DNA of 50,515 nucleotides, from the NCBI RefSeq assembly GCF_001305855.1, contig NZ_LIXZ01000023.1, positions 1 through 50,515 on the forward strand, in the 5' to 3' direction. The stretch's first letter is position 1. Every line of letters begins with the position of its first letter. The notes beneath the pieces were generated by a model. It ran no database searches. It was given only the letters and a program-made list of their open reading frames with translations, and had not been told where the DNA came from. Positions 7,912 through 17,774 of this stretch are shown here, piece after piece. A program made the position numbers and the translations under genes. This stretch comes from Rossellomorea vietnamensis (GTDB lineage: Bacteria; Bacillota; Bacilli; Bacillales; Bacillaceae_B).

Positions 7912-9552
7912 TCATCCTCCTTTTGATTTATCATTCAATTTCTCCCGCTCTATCTCAATGGTTTCAAGTTCGATACGGTTAAAAAGCGGGGAAGGGTTTT
8001 TCATACTAAGTTTCAAAGGCAGGGATATCTTCTCCCACGCTGTTTGTACGGAGAGACCCAGCTGTTCCGTTAATCTGGTTGCAGTGAAAGGTAAGAAGGG
8101 CTCAAGGATATTTCGCAGATTGCATATTATATACATGAACTCTTCCAATACCTTCTTGCCTTCTTCTCGATCTTCTTTTACCAATACCCATGGCCTCTGT
8201 TCATCAAATCGTTTATTCGACCATCGTATGAATTCAAATATCTCTTCAAGGCCCTGACGAGTGCTTCCTGCTTCAATCCAATGACCAACTGACGTGTATA
8301 CCTCTTCCACTTTCCTTTCGACAAAGGCATCTGTCGTGGATAAAACAAGATCCCCACCAAATTGCTTCTCGTAGAATTTCACCGTGCGCTGTACGAGATT
8401 CCCTAAGGCCCCCAGCAGTTCACTATTATGGCTGTAAATGAATTCTCTCCAGGAAAAATCCGCATCCCTTTTTTCAGGAGCATTGATGGTGAGAAAATAG
8501 CGAATTGTATCGGGATGGTAGTCAGTCAGGAGGTCCTTCACCCAGACAGCCCAATTACCACTGGTTGAGATCTTTCTTTTCTCTAAGGTCAAATATTCAT
8601 TTGACACGATGTAATCGGGTAAATTCGATTCTCCAATCCCCATCAGAACCGCTGGCCATATGATCGTGTGAAACGGAATATTATCTTTTCCATGTACATA
8701 GTATGACCTCGTATCTGGTTGCCAGTAATCAGTCCAGTCCTCCCGGTGGTCTGCTGCCCATTTCTTTGATGCAGTCAGATAACCACTCACCGCTTCGATC
8801 CAAACGTAGATTTTCTTGTCAAGGAAACCTTCGACCGGGACTTCCACCCCATTTTCTAAATCCCTTGTGACGGGTCGATCCTGAAGTCCTTCTTTCAGAT
8901 ATCTGCTGGTAAGCTGGATCGCATTATCCCTCCACCTTCCTTTCTGTTCGTTCAGGAACTCCTCCAGCGGCCTTTGAAGATTGGAAAGAGCAAAGTACAA
9001 GTGACGAGTCTTTCTAAGAGCCGGCTCATGCCCGCAGAGTGTACAGATTTTATCCAATAATTCCGACGGATCCAGCACAGTCGAGCAGTTATCACATTGA
9101 TCTCCCCTTGCCTTCGAAGCACAAACGGGGCAGGTTCCCACCACAAATCGATCAGGCAGGAATCGATGATCATTCACACAATAAACTTGCTCCACTTCCT
9201 TTTCATATAACCATCCTCTATCATAAAGCCTGGTAAAGATCCTTTGCACCTCTTCATGATGATGTGGATGATCGGTTCTCGTGTACTCGTCATAGCTGAA
9301 TCCAAGGGATTGAAAGGAATGGCCAAATTCCTCATGATAGCGGTCCGCTACCTCTTCTACACTGATTCCTTCCTGCCCCGCCCGGATTCCGATCGGTGTC
9401 CCATTACAATCGCTTCCTGACACATAGAGAACCCTCTCTCCTTTCAACCGGTAATAACGTGCAATGATATCCCCCGGCAACAAAGCTGCAATATGCCCCA
9501 AATGCAAGGAACCGTTGGCATATGGCCAAGCCCCTCCTATAAAAACAGTCAT
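7912..9552 (-). CDS. metG: Methionyl-tRNA synthetase, short second-type (MetRS2-like)
   Basis: A 546-residue class I synthetase that charges tRNA-Met. The HIGH motif reads HLGH (17-20). A zinc region with CPVC, CDNC and CTLC pairs lies at residues 141-173. The KMSKS loop is the variant KISTS at 327-331. It lacks the C-terminal tRNA-binding domain of the roughly 650-residue MetS of Bacillus. Short MetRS with such features are known as a second MetRS in some Firmicutes, including the inhibitor-resistant MetRS2 of Streptococcus pneumoniae and its B. anthracis relative. The start is ATG at 9552 after GAGGAGG; the upstream in-frame ATGs fall in the T-box terminator. A second, standard metS elsewhere is likely but not visible. 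Confidence 0.9.
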   Translation of the reverse strand: MTVFIGGAWPYANGSLHLGHIAALLPGDIIARYYRLKGERVLYVSGSDCNGTPIGIRAGQEGISVEEVADRYHEEFGHSFQSLGFSYDEYTRTDHPHHHEEVQRIFTRLYDRGWLYEKEVEQVYCVNDHRFLPDRFVVGTCPVCASKARGDQCDNCSTVLDPSELLDKICTLCGHEPALRKTRHLYFALSNLQRPLEEFLNEQKGRWRDNAIQLTSRYLKEGLQDRPVTRDLENGVEVPVEGFLDKKIYVWIEAVSGYLTASKKWAADHREDWTDYWQPDTRSYYVHGKDNIPFHTIIWPAVLMGIGESNLPDYIVSNEYLTLEKRKISTSGNWAVWVKDLLTDYHPDTIRYFLTINAPEKRDADFSWREFIYSHNSELLGALGNLVQRTVKFYEKQFGGDLVLSTTDAFVERKVEEVYTSVGHWIEAGSTRQGLEEIFEFIRWSNKRFDEQRPWVLVKEDREEGKKVLEEFMYIICNLRNILEPFLPFTATRLTEQLGLSVQTAWEKISLPLKLSMKNPSPLFNRIELETIEIEREKLNDKSKGG

Positions 9553-9565
9553 TATGTTTTCCTCC

Positions 9566-9875
9566 TCTAAATAAATAAAAACCCCTCGTCCCATAGACAT
9601 CATAAGACATCTAAGGACGAGGGGTTAAGCTCGTGGTACCACCTTAATTTATAGCTTGCTCACACAAACTACCTCAACAAGTACGGGGCAGGAAAAGCCC
9701 TTATACCGTGGCAGTGATAACGGACGCCCATCCCCGTTCTATCCTACACCAGGAAGGTTCGAATAGAATGCTCCGAGACCATTTTCCATAGGAAACTCCC
9801 TGCTTCTTTTCAGCTTCCGAAGCTCTCTGATAAGGGGCTTTCACTACGTACTCAACTCATCAACGCAAATTAGAT
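9566..9875 (-). promoter_or_regulatory. T-box riboswitch for tRNA-Met upstream of metG
   Basis: The leader carries the T-box sequence UGGUACC within 9629-9645 on the minus strand, which pairs with the NCCA end of uncharged tRNA. It is followed by a terminator stem (9581-9591 with 9615-9625) and T residues. In the specifier loop the codon at the position homologous to TGG in the trp T-boxes of this window reads ATG (9780-9782), which fits Met. Uncharged tRNA-Met should stabilise the antiterminator and switch on metG and the phosphoesterase gene. Confidence 0.9.
9577..9625 (-). terminator. T-box intrinsic terminator of metG
   Basis: An 11-bp GC-rich stem (9581-9591 with 9615-9625) is followed on the minus strand by TTTTTATTTATTT. 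The upstream arm overlaps the region used by the antiterminator, as expected for a T-box switch. Confidence 0.85.
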
Positions 9876-10001
9876 TTTATTATATTATGCCACTCTTTCA
9901 AAAAACCGCAACACTTTGTACAGGTTTTATTTCCCCGGTTTCGTGGAAGAGTGAAAGATAGAACATTTATTTGAAAGAATAGAAAAAGAGGTGATGGCCC
10001 A

Positions 10002-10598
10002 TTGTTTACGATGCAGAAACAATTTAAGCGTCCGAAAGGAATCCTTGGCTGGTTTGTAGGGAAAGTAATGGAGTTTGATAATCGAAAGATCAACAACTGG
10101 TCCATCAAAAAGCTCTCCATCAAAAATGGCGAACGAATCCTTGAAGTGGGATACGGTCCAGGATATTGTATCAAGCGAATGACTGATCGATTCCCTGATA
10201 CCTTTGTCGACGGGGTCGATCTTTCCGAAACAATGAAAGATACAGCACAAAGTAAGAATCAGCAAGCTGTAGAGAAAGGCAGGGTTCGTCTGTTTGTTCA
10301 GGATATCAGTCAATTCGAATTGGGCAAAGTCCAATACGATCGAATTTTTTCCGTCAATAATTATCCACTTTGGAAGGACCAAATGAAATCACTTCATCAT
10401 TTATACAGTATGTTAAAAGAGGGCGGAACCCTTCTCATTACCGTCCAGCCCCGCGGAGAAGAAGAAACCGATGGCAGGGCCCGCCGCTATGGTGAAGAGA
10501 TTTCTCAAGCTTTACAGGATGCGGGCTTTAAAGACATTACACTTTCATATAAAAATGTTAAACCGGCTTTGACTGTTTGTGTGAAGTGCGTGAAGTAA
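10002..10598 (+). CDS. Class I SAM-dependent methyltransferase
   Basis: 198 residues with the SAM-binding motif ILEVGYGPG (46-54) followed by an acidic residue in motif II (VDGVDLS). The overall pattern resembles UbiE/Methyltransf_11 type small-molecule methyltransferases; the substrate is unknown. I take TTG at 10002 as start because GAGGTGA lies eight bases upstream; ATG at 10011 is the alternative. The gene is monocistronic, followed by a terminator at 10646. Confidence 0.8.
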   Translation: MFTMQKQFKRPKGILGWFVGKVMEFDNRKINNWSIKKLSIKNGERILEVGYGPGYCIKRMTDRFPDTFVDGVDLSETMKDTAQSKNQQAVEKGRVRLFVQDISQFELGKVQYDRIFSVNNYPLWKDQMKSLHHLYSMLKEGGTLLITVQPRGEEETDGRARRYGEEISQALQDAGFKDITLSYKNVKPALTVCVKCVK

Positions 10599-10645
10599 AA
10601 ACAAACCACCGAATGACTTGACTATCTCCCCTGATCTTCAAAGAA

Positions 10646-10682
10646 ACAGCCGGCCTTTTAAAGACCGGCTGTACTTTTTTTA
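10646..10682 (+). terminator. Rho-independent terminator
   Basis: ACAGCCGG (10646-10653) pairs with CCGGCTGT (10665-10672), followed by a T-tract. It lies between the methyltransferase gene and the convergent small lipoprotein gene and may serve both. Confidence 0.8.
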
Positions 10683-10835
10683 TTCTTCAGTGCTACTTTC
10701 ATCTGTGTTACTTTCTTCATCCATGTTCTCTTCCGTACCTGTGTCATCTTCTGAGTCGCTGCTGCATCCGGCTGCAAATGTTACTACTGATAGAGCTGTC
10801 ATGAACATTAATAACCACTTTTTCATGTTTTTCAT
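10680..10835 (-). CDS. Small acidic lipoprotein, 51 residues
   Basis: A short gene with a textbook ribosome site (AGGAGG, 10844-10849, eight bases before ATG 10835). The product starts MKNMKKWLLMFMTALS, continues hydrophobic and reaches the lipobox AAGC at residues 21-24. The mature part is only 28 residues and is almost entirely Ser, Asp, Glu and Thr. It should be lipid-anchored outside the cell membrane. Function is unknown; such short acidic lipoproteins are often missed in annotation. It converges with the methyltransferase gene. Confidence 0.8.
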   Translation of the reverse strand: MKNMKKWLLMFMTALSVVTFAAGCSSDSEDDTGTEENMDEESNTDESSTEE

Positions 10836-10981
10836 TTTAATAGCCTCCTGTTATGATGCGTTGTTCAACTACATCTCTATCATACTGTTTTTTCAGAGTA
10901 TGAGAAGGCTATTTACCTTTATTTAACATTCATTTAGATTCTGTTCATCTACTTCTTCATTTTTTTACAAAATGGATGATT

Positions 10982-11770
10982 TCACGAGTGAAGAATCCCT
11001 TTCGATGCCCCGATTAATTTCTTGATTTCATCAAATGAGCCTTGTTGGATAAGGTCTATGATCTTACTTCCAACCACTACCCCATCACAGCTTTCACTCA
11101 TGCTGCGAACATGTTCGGGGCTGGATATCCCGAATCCTGCCAGAACCGGAACCGGACTGTTGCTCTTAAGCTTGTTTAAATGACGGGATATATTCTCGGC
11201 AAACCCCTCTCTTGTGCCTGTAATCCCATTAATCGTGACGGCATAGAGGAACCCTTCTGTCACAGTGGCTAATTCCTTCACTCTTTCCAATGGACTGGTG
11301 AGGGTTGCCAATTGGATAATGGCTATTTCTTTTTCCTTTGAAGGCAGCTTAACCAGATCGTAATGCTCCAGAGGAAGATCGGGAATGATCACCCCGTCCA
11401 CACCAGCCTTTTTACAATCTTCGAAGAAGCGTTCTACTCCATATTTGTAAATCGGATTGATATAGGTCATAAATATCAGGGGAATCCCAATCTCTTCTCT
11501 TCTTTCATTCAATTCATCGAACACTTTACGAAGTGTGGTTCCCTTCTCCAGCGCTCTTTTACCCGCTTCTTGAATCGTCGGGCCATCGGCAACGGGATCA
11601 GAGAACGGAATACCGACTTCAATGGCCGTCGCTCCACCTTCTTCAAGTTTCTTTAAAGTTGTTATCAATGTGTCTATGCCTCCGTCTCCCGCCATTATAT
11701 AGGGAATGAACAGCTTATTCCCCCGTTTTAATTCGGCTTCAAGGCTGCTTTCCAGAAATACCTTACCCAT
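10982..11770 (-). CDS. trpA: Tryptophan synthase alpha chain
   Basis: A 262-residue TIM-barrel subunit that splits indole-3-glycerol phosphate into indole and glyceraldehyde 3-phosphate and passes indole to TrpB. The catalytic Glu and Asp motifs are present ([19 protein letters not shown]). The C-terminal phosphate loops are intact. It is the last gene of the operon; its ATG overlaps the end of trpB by eight bases, which suggests translational coupling. No convincing terminator is visible after it. Confidence 0.97.
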   Translation of the reverse strand: MGKVFLESSLEAELKRGNKLFIPYIMAGDGGIDTLITTLKKLEEGGATAIEVGIPFSDPVADGPTIQEAGKRALEKGTTLRKVFDELNERREEIGIPLIFMTYINPIYKYGVERFFEDCKKAGVDGVIIPDLPLEHYDLVKLPSKEKEIAIIQLATLTSPLERVKELATVTEGFLYAVTINGITGTREGFAENISRHLNKLKSNSPVPVLAGFGISSPEHVRSMSESCDGVVVGSKIIDLIQQGSFDEIKKLIGASKGILHS

Positions 11771-12965
11771 GCTGACTACCTCCCAATATGTCTTTTACTT
11801 GTTCAACGTCTTTATCCCCTCTCCCAGATAAACATATGACGATTGATTGGTCCTTCGTCATGCCTTCAGCCATTTTCACCGCATGGGCAACGGCATGGGA
11901 GCTTTCGAGTGCAGGAATGATTCCTTCAGTCTGTGATAATTGTCTAAATGCTTCCAACGCTTCACCGTCAGTAATGGATGCATAACGGACTCTGTCAATC
12001 TCTTTCAAGTAGCTGTGCTCTGGTCCCACACCAGGGTAGTCAAGTCCAGCTGAAATGGAATGGGCTTCCTGTACCTGCCCTTCTTCATTTTGAAGGAGAT
12101 ACATCATGCTTCCATGAAGGATCCCGACAGATCCTTTCGTTAAGGTGGCAGCATGCTTCTCTGTTTCAATACCGCTTCCGGCTGCCTCAACGCCATATAA
12201 CTCCACCTCTTGGTCCTCAATAAACGGGTGGAACATTCCAATGGCATTGCTTCCTCCTCCGACACACGCCACAATGGCATTTGGGAGACATTTTTCTTTT
12301 TCAAAGAATTGTTTCTTCGTTTCTTTCCCAATGACACTTTGGAAGTCCCGGACCATCTTCGGAAAGGGATGTGGACCTAAAACGGAACCCATGATATAGT
12401 GAGTGTCCTCTACATTGGCGACCCAGTAACGAAGCGCTTCATTGACGGCATCCTTCAGTGTGGCACTTCCCTGGGGGACGCTGATTACCTTTGCACCGAG
12501 CAACTCCATTCTGAATACATTCAGCTTCTGCCTGCGAATATCTTCCGCACCCATGAAAATGACACAATCAAGGTTTAATAAAGCACATACGGTGGCAGTT
12601 GCGACCCCATGTTGGCCGGCTCCTGTTTCCGCTACCACTTTTCTTTTCCCCATCCGTTCAGCAAGCAGGGCCTGACCGATGGTGTTGTTGATTTTATGTG
12701 CACCGGTGTGATTAAGATCTTCCCGCTTCAGATAAATTTTGGCTCCTCCTACCTGCCTACTAAGATTTTCTGCAAAGTAGAGAGGATTTTCCCTTCCTAC
12801 ATAATCTTTTAAGTAGCTTTGCAACTTTTCTTGAAAATGTTCGTCCTTGACTGCTTCATCGTAAGCAGACTCAAGTTCCTGAACAGCTTTCATCAATGAT
12901 TCGGGAACGAATCTCCCACCGAATTGACCGAATAGACCTTTTTGATCTGGTTGTGCATATAACAT
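11763..12965 (-). CDS. trpB: Tryptophan synthase beta chain
   Basis: A 400-residue PLP enzyme joining indole and serine to tryptophan. The PLP lysine is Lys91 in HTGAHKINN, and the phosphate-binding glycine loop ([10 protein letters not shown]) is present. I choose ATG at 12965 because GGAGG directly precedes it and the length then equals the family norm. Longer in-frame starts at 12983 and 12992 are possible. It lies between trpF and trpA. Confidence 0.97.
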   Translation of the reverse strand: MLYAQPDQKGLFGQFGGRFVPESLMKAVQELESAYDEAVKDEHFQEKLQSYLKDYVGRENPLYFAENLSRQVGGAKIYLKREDLNHTGAHKINNTIGQALLAERMGKRKVVAETGAGQHGVATATVCALLNLDCVIFMGAEDIRRQKLNVFRMELLGAKVISVPQGSATLKDAVNEALRYWVANVEDTHYIMGSVLGPHPFPKMVRDFQSVIGKETKKQFFEKEKCLPNAIVACVGGGSNAIGMFHPFIEDQEVELYGVEAAGSGIETEKHAATLTKGSVGILHGSMMYLLQNEEGQVQEAHSISAGLDYPGVGPEHSYLKEIDRVRYASITDGEALEAFRQLSQTEGIIPALESSHAVAHAVKMAEGMTKDQSIVICLSGRGDKDVEQVKDILGGSQHG

Positions 12966-12993
12966 TCTTCTTCCTCCATTCATTGTCTTCATT

Positions 12994-13605
12994 TTATACA
13001 AGTACCGATTTTGCTTCCCTGATGAATGCTTCTATCTTTAACCTGTCCTTCTCCCCATCCGTCTCAACCCCACTCGAGACATCCACCATAGAGGGACGGA
13101 CCTTGATGATGGCTTCCCTGACATTGTCCGGATTTAATCCTCCTGCAAGAATCAGATGGTGGGGAATGTTGATCGAATGTGCATAATCCCAATTGAAGGT
13201 GGTGCCATTGCCTCCACGATGCGGGCCCTTTCCGCTATCCAACAAAATCATCTCACCAGGAAATTTTTCAATCCCGTCTATATCTTTTCTTTCCTTCACG
13301 GAAATCGCCTTGATAAAAGGAAGATTGAGAGTTTCACAGAATTCCACTGATTCATCCCCGTGCAGCTGCACATAATCGAGCTGCACGAGATGAAAGATTT
13401 CTTCCATTCTTTCTTTTGATTCATTTACAAATACACCGATTTTCAATAAATCTGAAGAAATGGATTTGCTGATCTCCGCCGCTTTTTCTACATTAACTTT
13501 CCTTTTACTATCGGCAAACACGAACCCTATGGCATCAGCTCCCGCTTCTAATGCCCACTCGGCTTCTACCTGTCTTCTGATGCCGCACACTTTGACTTTC
13601 GTCAT
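12994..13605 (-). CDS. trpF: Phosphoribosylanthranilate isomerase
   Basis: A 203-residue TIM barrel that isomerises phosphoribosylanthranilate to CdRP. The catalytic Cys7 lies in KVCGI, and the later Asp lies in the SGVE phosphate-loop region ([11 protein letters not shown]). The ATG overlaps the trpC stop in a coupled ATGA arrangement. It is a separate protein here, not fused to TrpC as in enterobacteria. Confidence 0.96.
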   Translation of the reverse strand: MTKVKVCGIRRQVEAEWALEAGADAIGFVFADSKRKVNVEKAAEISKSISSDLLKIGVFVNESKERMEEIFHLVQLDYVQLHGDESVEFCETLNLPFIKAISVKERKDIDGIEKFPGEMILLDSGKGPHRGGNGTTFNWDYAHSINIPHHLILAGGLNPDNVREAIIKVRPSMVDVSSGVETDGEKDRLKIEAFIREAKSVLV

Positions 13606-14390
13606 ATCATCTCACCTTTTTTAACCTGAAGAGCGGAGAGGGTAGCTGCAGGATCATTACTCTTCATTAATGTTTCCCCGACGAGGATCCCTTGTGCTCC
13701 AGCGTCTTTCACTCTCCCTGAATCTTGTTCATCCTTTATTCCGCTTTCACTTATGAGTACCACTTCCCTGTCCTTTACCATAGAGGCCAGTGATTCAGTG
13801 ATGAGAAGGTCTACTTCAAAGGTTTTCAGGTTACGATTATTTACGCCGATGATGGTAGCACCGACCTCTAATGCCTTCACCATTTCTTCCTCATTGTGAA
13901 CTTCTACGAGAACCTCCAACTCAAGGTTTGATGCATAAGAATATAATTCTTTCAGTCTGGGGGGCTTCAGGGCTGCCACGATTAATAGAATGACATCCGC
14001 CCCTGCATCTTTCGCACGATCGATCTGTATTTCATCAATGATGAAGTCTTTGCAAAGAATCGGAATTGATACTGCACGACGAACATTTGCAAGATCCTCC
14101 ATTCGCCCTTTAAAAAAAGGTGTATCGGTCAAAACAGATATGGCACAAGCTCCTGCCTCTTCATATGCGACAGCTTGCTTCACCGGATCCACTCCGGTCC
14201 TTATATCTCCTTTTGAAGGGGATGCCCGCTTAATCTCTGCTATCACTTGCAGTGTCTGTGCAGATTTTAATGATTGATACAGTGATGGAACCTGAATATT
14301 TCCAGTTTGATAGGATGTATAACCATTCCGTTTTAACTCCTTCACTTCTTCTTTCTTCTTTTCGAGTATGGTGTCAAGAATGGTAGACAA
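13602..14390 (-). CDS. trpC: Indole-3-glycerol phosphate synthase
   Basis: A 262-residue TIM barrel that closes CdRP to indole-3-glycerol phosphate. The motif AEIKRASPSKGDI carries the catalytic lysine, and ILLIVAAL and GVNNRNLKTFEVD are typical. The start is TTG at 14390, immediately after the trpD stop codon, with AGGTGA five bases upstream inside trpD. The 3' end overlaps trpF by four bases. Confidence 0.96.
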   Translation of the reverse strand: MSTILDTILEKKKEEVKELKRNGYTSYQTGNIQVPSLYQSLKSAQTLQVIAEIKRASPSKGDIRTGVDPVKQAVAYEEAGACAISVLTDTPFFKGRMEDLANVRRAVSIPILCKDFIIDEIQIDRAKDAGADVILLIVAALKPPRLKELYSYASNLELEVLVEVHNEEEMVKALEVGATIIGVNNRNLKTFEVDLLITESLASMVKDREVVLISESGIKDEQDSGRVKDAGAQGILVGETLMKSNDPAATLSALQVKKGEMI

Positions 14391-15416
14391 TTAAATCACC
14401 TGCTTTCGACGTTGTTGACTGTAATGCACCAGGGCTTGGAGCTTCTCGTTTGCCCTCCCGCTTTTGATACTTTCTCTTGCAAGCTTTACCCCTTCTGCAA
14501 TGGTTGGGGCTTTCCCATGGGCGAACAATGCGATCCCTGAATTGAATAGGACCGTATCTGTGCAGGCACCCTCCTTCCCTTCCAGGACATCCCGTAAAAT
14601 GCGGGCATTGTCCCTTGCATCACCGCCTCTAATTTCTTCAAGTGAGTAAGCAGGAAGGCCAACCTCCTCTCCCGAAATCGTGAAAGGAGTCGTTATCCCG
14701 TTCTCTAAAAGGACGAGATGATTTTCACCTGCCAATGAAGCTTCGTCCATGTAATCTGCACCGTTCAGTACGATTGCCCGTTTTCTTCCTAATTCATGTA
14801 GAACATTCGCCATCATTTCTAATTTATCCCTACGGTAAACCCCGACAAGCTGGGTTTCCAATTGAACCGGATTTGTCAATGGACCAATGAGATTAAATAT
14901 AGTGGGGATCTTCAATTCCTTCCGAACTTTCATAATTTTTTTAAGTCCTGTATGGATATGTGGCGCATAAAGAAAGGCGATATTGGTTTCATTCAACAGA
15001 CTTTCCACGTCATGTGCCTGGAAATCGAGACAGACGCCGAGATTTTCAAGCACATCGGCACTTCCCGTTTTGCTGGAAATACTTCTGTTTCCATGCTTAG
15101 CGACTTTTACACCTGCACCTGCAAGGACAAATGCACAAGTCGTACTGATATTAAAACTATGGGAGCCGTCTCCCCCTGTTCCGCAATTATCCATTACTCC
15201 TTTCAGCGTACTTTCTATCGGCATTGCATTTTCCCTCAACACTTCTACAAGAGCAGTGATTTCATCCACTGTTTCCCCCTTCATTTTTAACAGGGTCAGG
15301 AATCCGGCAATCTGACTTTCTGATGTTTCGTCAAGAAGCAATTCCTTAACCGCTCCCCTCATCTCATCTCTCTCTAATGAATGACCGTCAGATAACGCTT
15401 GAAGATAGTTTTTCAC
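14391..15416 (-). CDS. trpD: Anthranilate phosphoribosyltransferase
   Basis: 341 residues; transfers phosphoribose from PRPP to anthranilate. The PRPP/magnesium motif GTGGDGSHSFN is at residues 79-89 and the KHGNRSISSKTGSAD stretch follows. The GTG start at 15416 lies inside the end of trpG (about 29 bases of overlap), with a GGAGA site in trpG. Confidence 0.96.
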   Translation of the reverse strand: MKNYLQALSDGHSLERDEMRGAVKELLLDETSESQIAGFLTLLKMKGETVDEITALVEVLRENAMPIESTLKGVMDNCGTGGDGSHSFNISTTCAFVLAGAGVKVAKHGNRSISSKTGSADVLENLGVCLDFQAHDVESLLNETNIAFLYAPHIHTGLKKIMKVRKELKIPTIFNLIGPLTNPVQLETQLVGVYRRDKLEMMANVLHELGRKRAIVLNGADYMDEASLAGENHLVLLENGITTPFTISGEEVGLPAYSLEEIRGGDARDNARILRDVLEGKEGACTDTVLFNSGIALFAHGKAPTIAEGVKLARESIKSGRANEKLQALVHYSQQRRKQVI

Positions 15417-15999
15417 GGCTATTCTCCTTCCTCATCTCGTCTATAAAATTTTGAATGATTTTCTTTCCTGTTTTCGTTCCGATGGATTCTGGATGAAATT
15501 GAACTCCAAACAAAGGATATCTCATATGCTTGATGGCCATGATCTCTCCATCATCCATTGAAATGGCCACCGTCTCCATTGGTTCTGGAAGAGTCCCATT
15601 TTTAATGACAAGCGAATGGTATCTCATCACTTCCACCGGTTGCGTCAAGTATTCGAATACCCCTTCACCACTATGTTTAATAAGTGAGGTCTTTCCATGC
15701 ATGACCTTCCCGGCTACTTCAATGGTTGCCCCAAATGCTGCCCCGATTGCCTGATGACCGAGACAGACACCGAGAATCGGCACACTAGCGTGAAGATTCT
15801 GTATAATGGAGATGCAAATACCCGCATTATCAGGCTTTCCGGGTCCAGGGGAAAGGATGATCCCCGAAGGATTCAATTTTTTAATTTCTTCCAAGGAAAT
15901 TGCATCATTCCGTCTGACCACTACCCTTTCTCCAAGTTCTTCAATATATTGATACAGGTTATACGTAAACGAATCATAGTTATCAATGAGTAAAATCAT
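15388..15999 (-). CDS. trpG: Anthranilate synthase component II (glutamine amidotransferase)
   Basis: A 203-residue class I glutaminase that supplies ammonia to TrpE. The catalytic triad is visible: Cys79 in GVCLGHQ, and His169 and Glu171 in HPES. Its ATG overlaps the trpE stop codon (ATGA). In Bacillus subtilis the corresponding subunit is encoded in the folate operon (pabA/trpG) and shared. Here it lies inside the trp operon, so it is probably dedicated to tryptophan, unless a separate pabA is absent. Confidence 0.93.
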   Translation of the reverse strand: MILLIDNYDSFTYNLYQYIEELGERVVVRRNDAISLEEIKKLNPSGIILSPGPGKPDNAGICISIIQNLHASVPILGVCLGHQAIGAAFGATIEVAGKVMHGKTSLIKHSGEGVFEYLTQPVEVMRYHSLVIKNGTLPEPMETVAISMDDGEIMAIKHMRYPLFGVQFHPESIGTKTGKKIIQNFIDEMRKENSREKLSSSVI

Positions 16000-17393
16000 C
16001 CCGTTACCTCCAATAATGATTTCGCTTTATTCAGCGTTTCTTCATATTCACATTCAGGATCTGAATCATACACGATTCCTGCCCCTGCTTGAACATTGGC
16101 AATGCCATCTTTCACGACCATTGTGCGGATCGCCAGGGCGAAATCCAGATTCCCGTTCACCCCTATATATCCGACAGCACCTGAGTATACTCCACGTTTC
16201 GTCGTTTCGAGTTCATTGATGATCTGCATCGCCCTGATCTTCGGTGCCCCGCTCACCGTTCCTGCAGGCAAACAGCATGTTAATGCTTCAAGCGGGGTCA
16301 CATCATCCTTCAATTTCCCCTTCACCTCTGAAACGATGTGCATCACGTATTTATACCTCTCAATGGTTAAGTACTTGGTTAAATCGATGGATCCGATTTC
16401 ACAAATCCTTCCCAGGTCATTCCTGCCTAAATCGACGAGCATTCGATGCTCTGCCATTTCCTTTTCATCGGATAATAGCTCCCTCTCAAGCTTTACATCT
16501 TCTTCAGCTGTATTCCCTCTCTGTCTTGTACCTGCAATTGGATTCGTAGTGATCTGGCTGCCCTGTACCTTCAGCATGCTTTCAGGTGATGCACCCAATA
16601 CGACGTATTCTTCGAAATCGATAAAAAACATATAGGGTGACGGGTTTGACTGCCTCAAGCCTCTATAAAATGTAAAAGGATCACCGGTAAAGGAAGCCTG
16701 CAGTCTTTGGGAAATCACCACTTGAAAGATTTCTCCTTCCTGTATCGACTGCTTCGCTCTTTCCACTTTCTCCATGAATTCATCCTTTGACGTTCGAGCA
16801 TGAAAGGAAAGACGATCCAGTTTTTCTTTGTGTGTGTCCAAATACACGTTTGTCAGCTCGGCTTCGACTTCTTTCACTTTCTCCTGAAGATCCCCTTCCA
16901 TTTCTTCTGTCCATTCATTCATGACAACGATGTATACTTTATGCTCAAGATGATCGAAGACGATGACCTTTTCATAGAACATGAGATGAATGTCTGGCAT
17001 CTCCAATTCGTCATCTGGCGTGATTCCGATTTCCTCGTATTGTCTGATCACATCATATCCTAAATATCCAATCCCTCCCCCTGTGAATGGAAAGGGTGCT
17101 TCTTCTAGAAGATAGTGGGGAATAAGGGTTTGAATTATTTCAATGGGGTCCCCTATCCGCTCCTCTACTTGATCAGTAGAGGCTTTTATCATCTGTACGG
17201 TATTTCCATAAACCTTACATTCCAAAAACGGATCGCTTCCCACAAATGAATAGCGACCGGATTGTTCGTGTTTCAGCGAACTCTCCAATAAAAATTTCTT
17301 TTTTCCCTTCAAGGATTGAAAGAGTGATATCGGTGTGTACATATCTCCATTCAATTCTTTCACAACATAGTTCAAATCCTGATGCTTCATCAT
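15996..17393 (-). CDS. trpE: Anthranilate synthase component I
   Basis: About 465 residues; converts chorismate and ammonia to anthranilate, the first step of tryptophan synthesis. LLESS at residues 35-39 is the tryptophan feedback-binding motif, so the enzyme should be allosterically inhibited. The chorismate-binding C-terminal half has the usual PAGTVSGAPKIRAM and GAVGYIG elements. I choose ATG at 17393, six bases after GGAGG; the in-frame GTG at 17417 has no good site. It is the first gene of the operon, directly behind two T-boxes. Confidence 0.97.
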   Translation of the reverse strand: MMKHQDLNYVVKELNGDMYTPISLFQSLKGKKKFLLESSLKHEQSGRYSFVGSDPFLECKVYGNTVQMIKASTDQVEERIGDPIEIIQTLIPHYLLEEAPFPFTGGGIGYLGYDVIRQYEEIGITPDDELEMPDIHLMFYEKVIVFDHLEHKVYIVVMNEWTEEMEGDLQEKVKEVEAELTNVYLDTHKEKLDRLSFHARTSKDEFMEKVERAKQSIQEGEIFQVVISQRLQASFTGDPFTFYRGLRQSNPSPYMFFIDFEEYVVLGASPESMLKVQGSQITTNPIAGTRQRGNTAEEDVKLERELLSDEKEMAEHRMLVDLGRNDLGRICEIGSIDLTKYLTIERYKYVMHIVSEVKGKLKDDVTPLEALTCCLPAGTVSGAPKIRAMQIINELETTKRGVYSGAVGYIGVNGNLDFALAIRTMVVKDGIANVQAGAGIVYDSDPECEYEETLNKAKSLLEVTG

Positions 17394-17433
17394 TAAAATC
17401 CTCCAATTCGCTTTCACCTTTTAAAAAGCCCAT

Positions 17434-17475
17434 AAAAAAAGTCCCCTATGAACAGAAAAACTGTTCATAGAGGAC
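17434..17475 (-). terminator. Terminator of the proximal Trp T-box
   Basis: A stem of about 15 bp formed by GTCCTCTATGAACAG and CTGTTCATAGGGGAC with a five-T loop, followed on the minus strand by seven T (17434-17440). Confidence 0.9.
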
Positions 17476-17700
17476 GATGCTGACCGCGGTGCCACCTCTA
17501 TTGGGATATACCTATATCCCCTCTTGATTCAAGTACGGGGTGTAACACCCGATACTCTATCCTTTTAACGGTGGAAATCCGTACGACCCTACTTCATTCG
17601 GATCATCTCTCATAAGTCCATTCCAGACAAGCTATCATGCTAAGGTCTCACTGTCCTTAACTCCCTGTTATGCATCACTTGAATGTACTCCTCTTATTCA
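17434..17700 (-). promoter_or_regulatory. Trp T-box riboswitch, trpE-proximal copy
   Basis: The T-box sequence with UGGCACC lies in 17484-17499 on the minus strand, ahead of a terminator hairpin. The specifier codon is TGG at 17618-17620, in the same local context (GGAATGGACTT) as in the distal copy. Uncharged tRNA-Trp should pair with both sites and allow read-through into trpE. Confidence 0.92.
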
Positions 17701-17723
17701 ACGATTTAACATTATGAAATTAT

Positions 17724-17774
17724 AAAAAAAAGGCATCCCGATCCATTTCTTATAAAAAGAAAGGACGGGATACC
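17724..17774 (-). terminator. Terminator of the distal Trp T-box
   Basis: GGTATCCCGTCC and GGATCGGGATGCC form a stem with minor mismatches, followed on the minus strand by eight T (17724-17731). Confidence 0.85.

Noticed and set aside
16096..16635. A 179-codon frame on the plus strand within trpE
   Set aside because: It is fully antisense to the conserved trpE gene, has no ribosome site and shows no family pattern.
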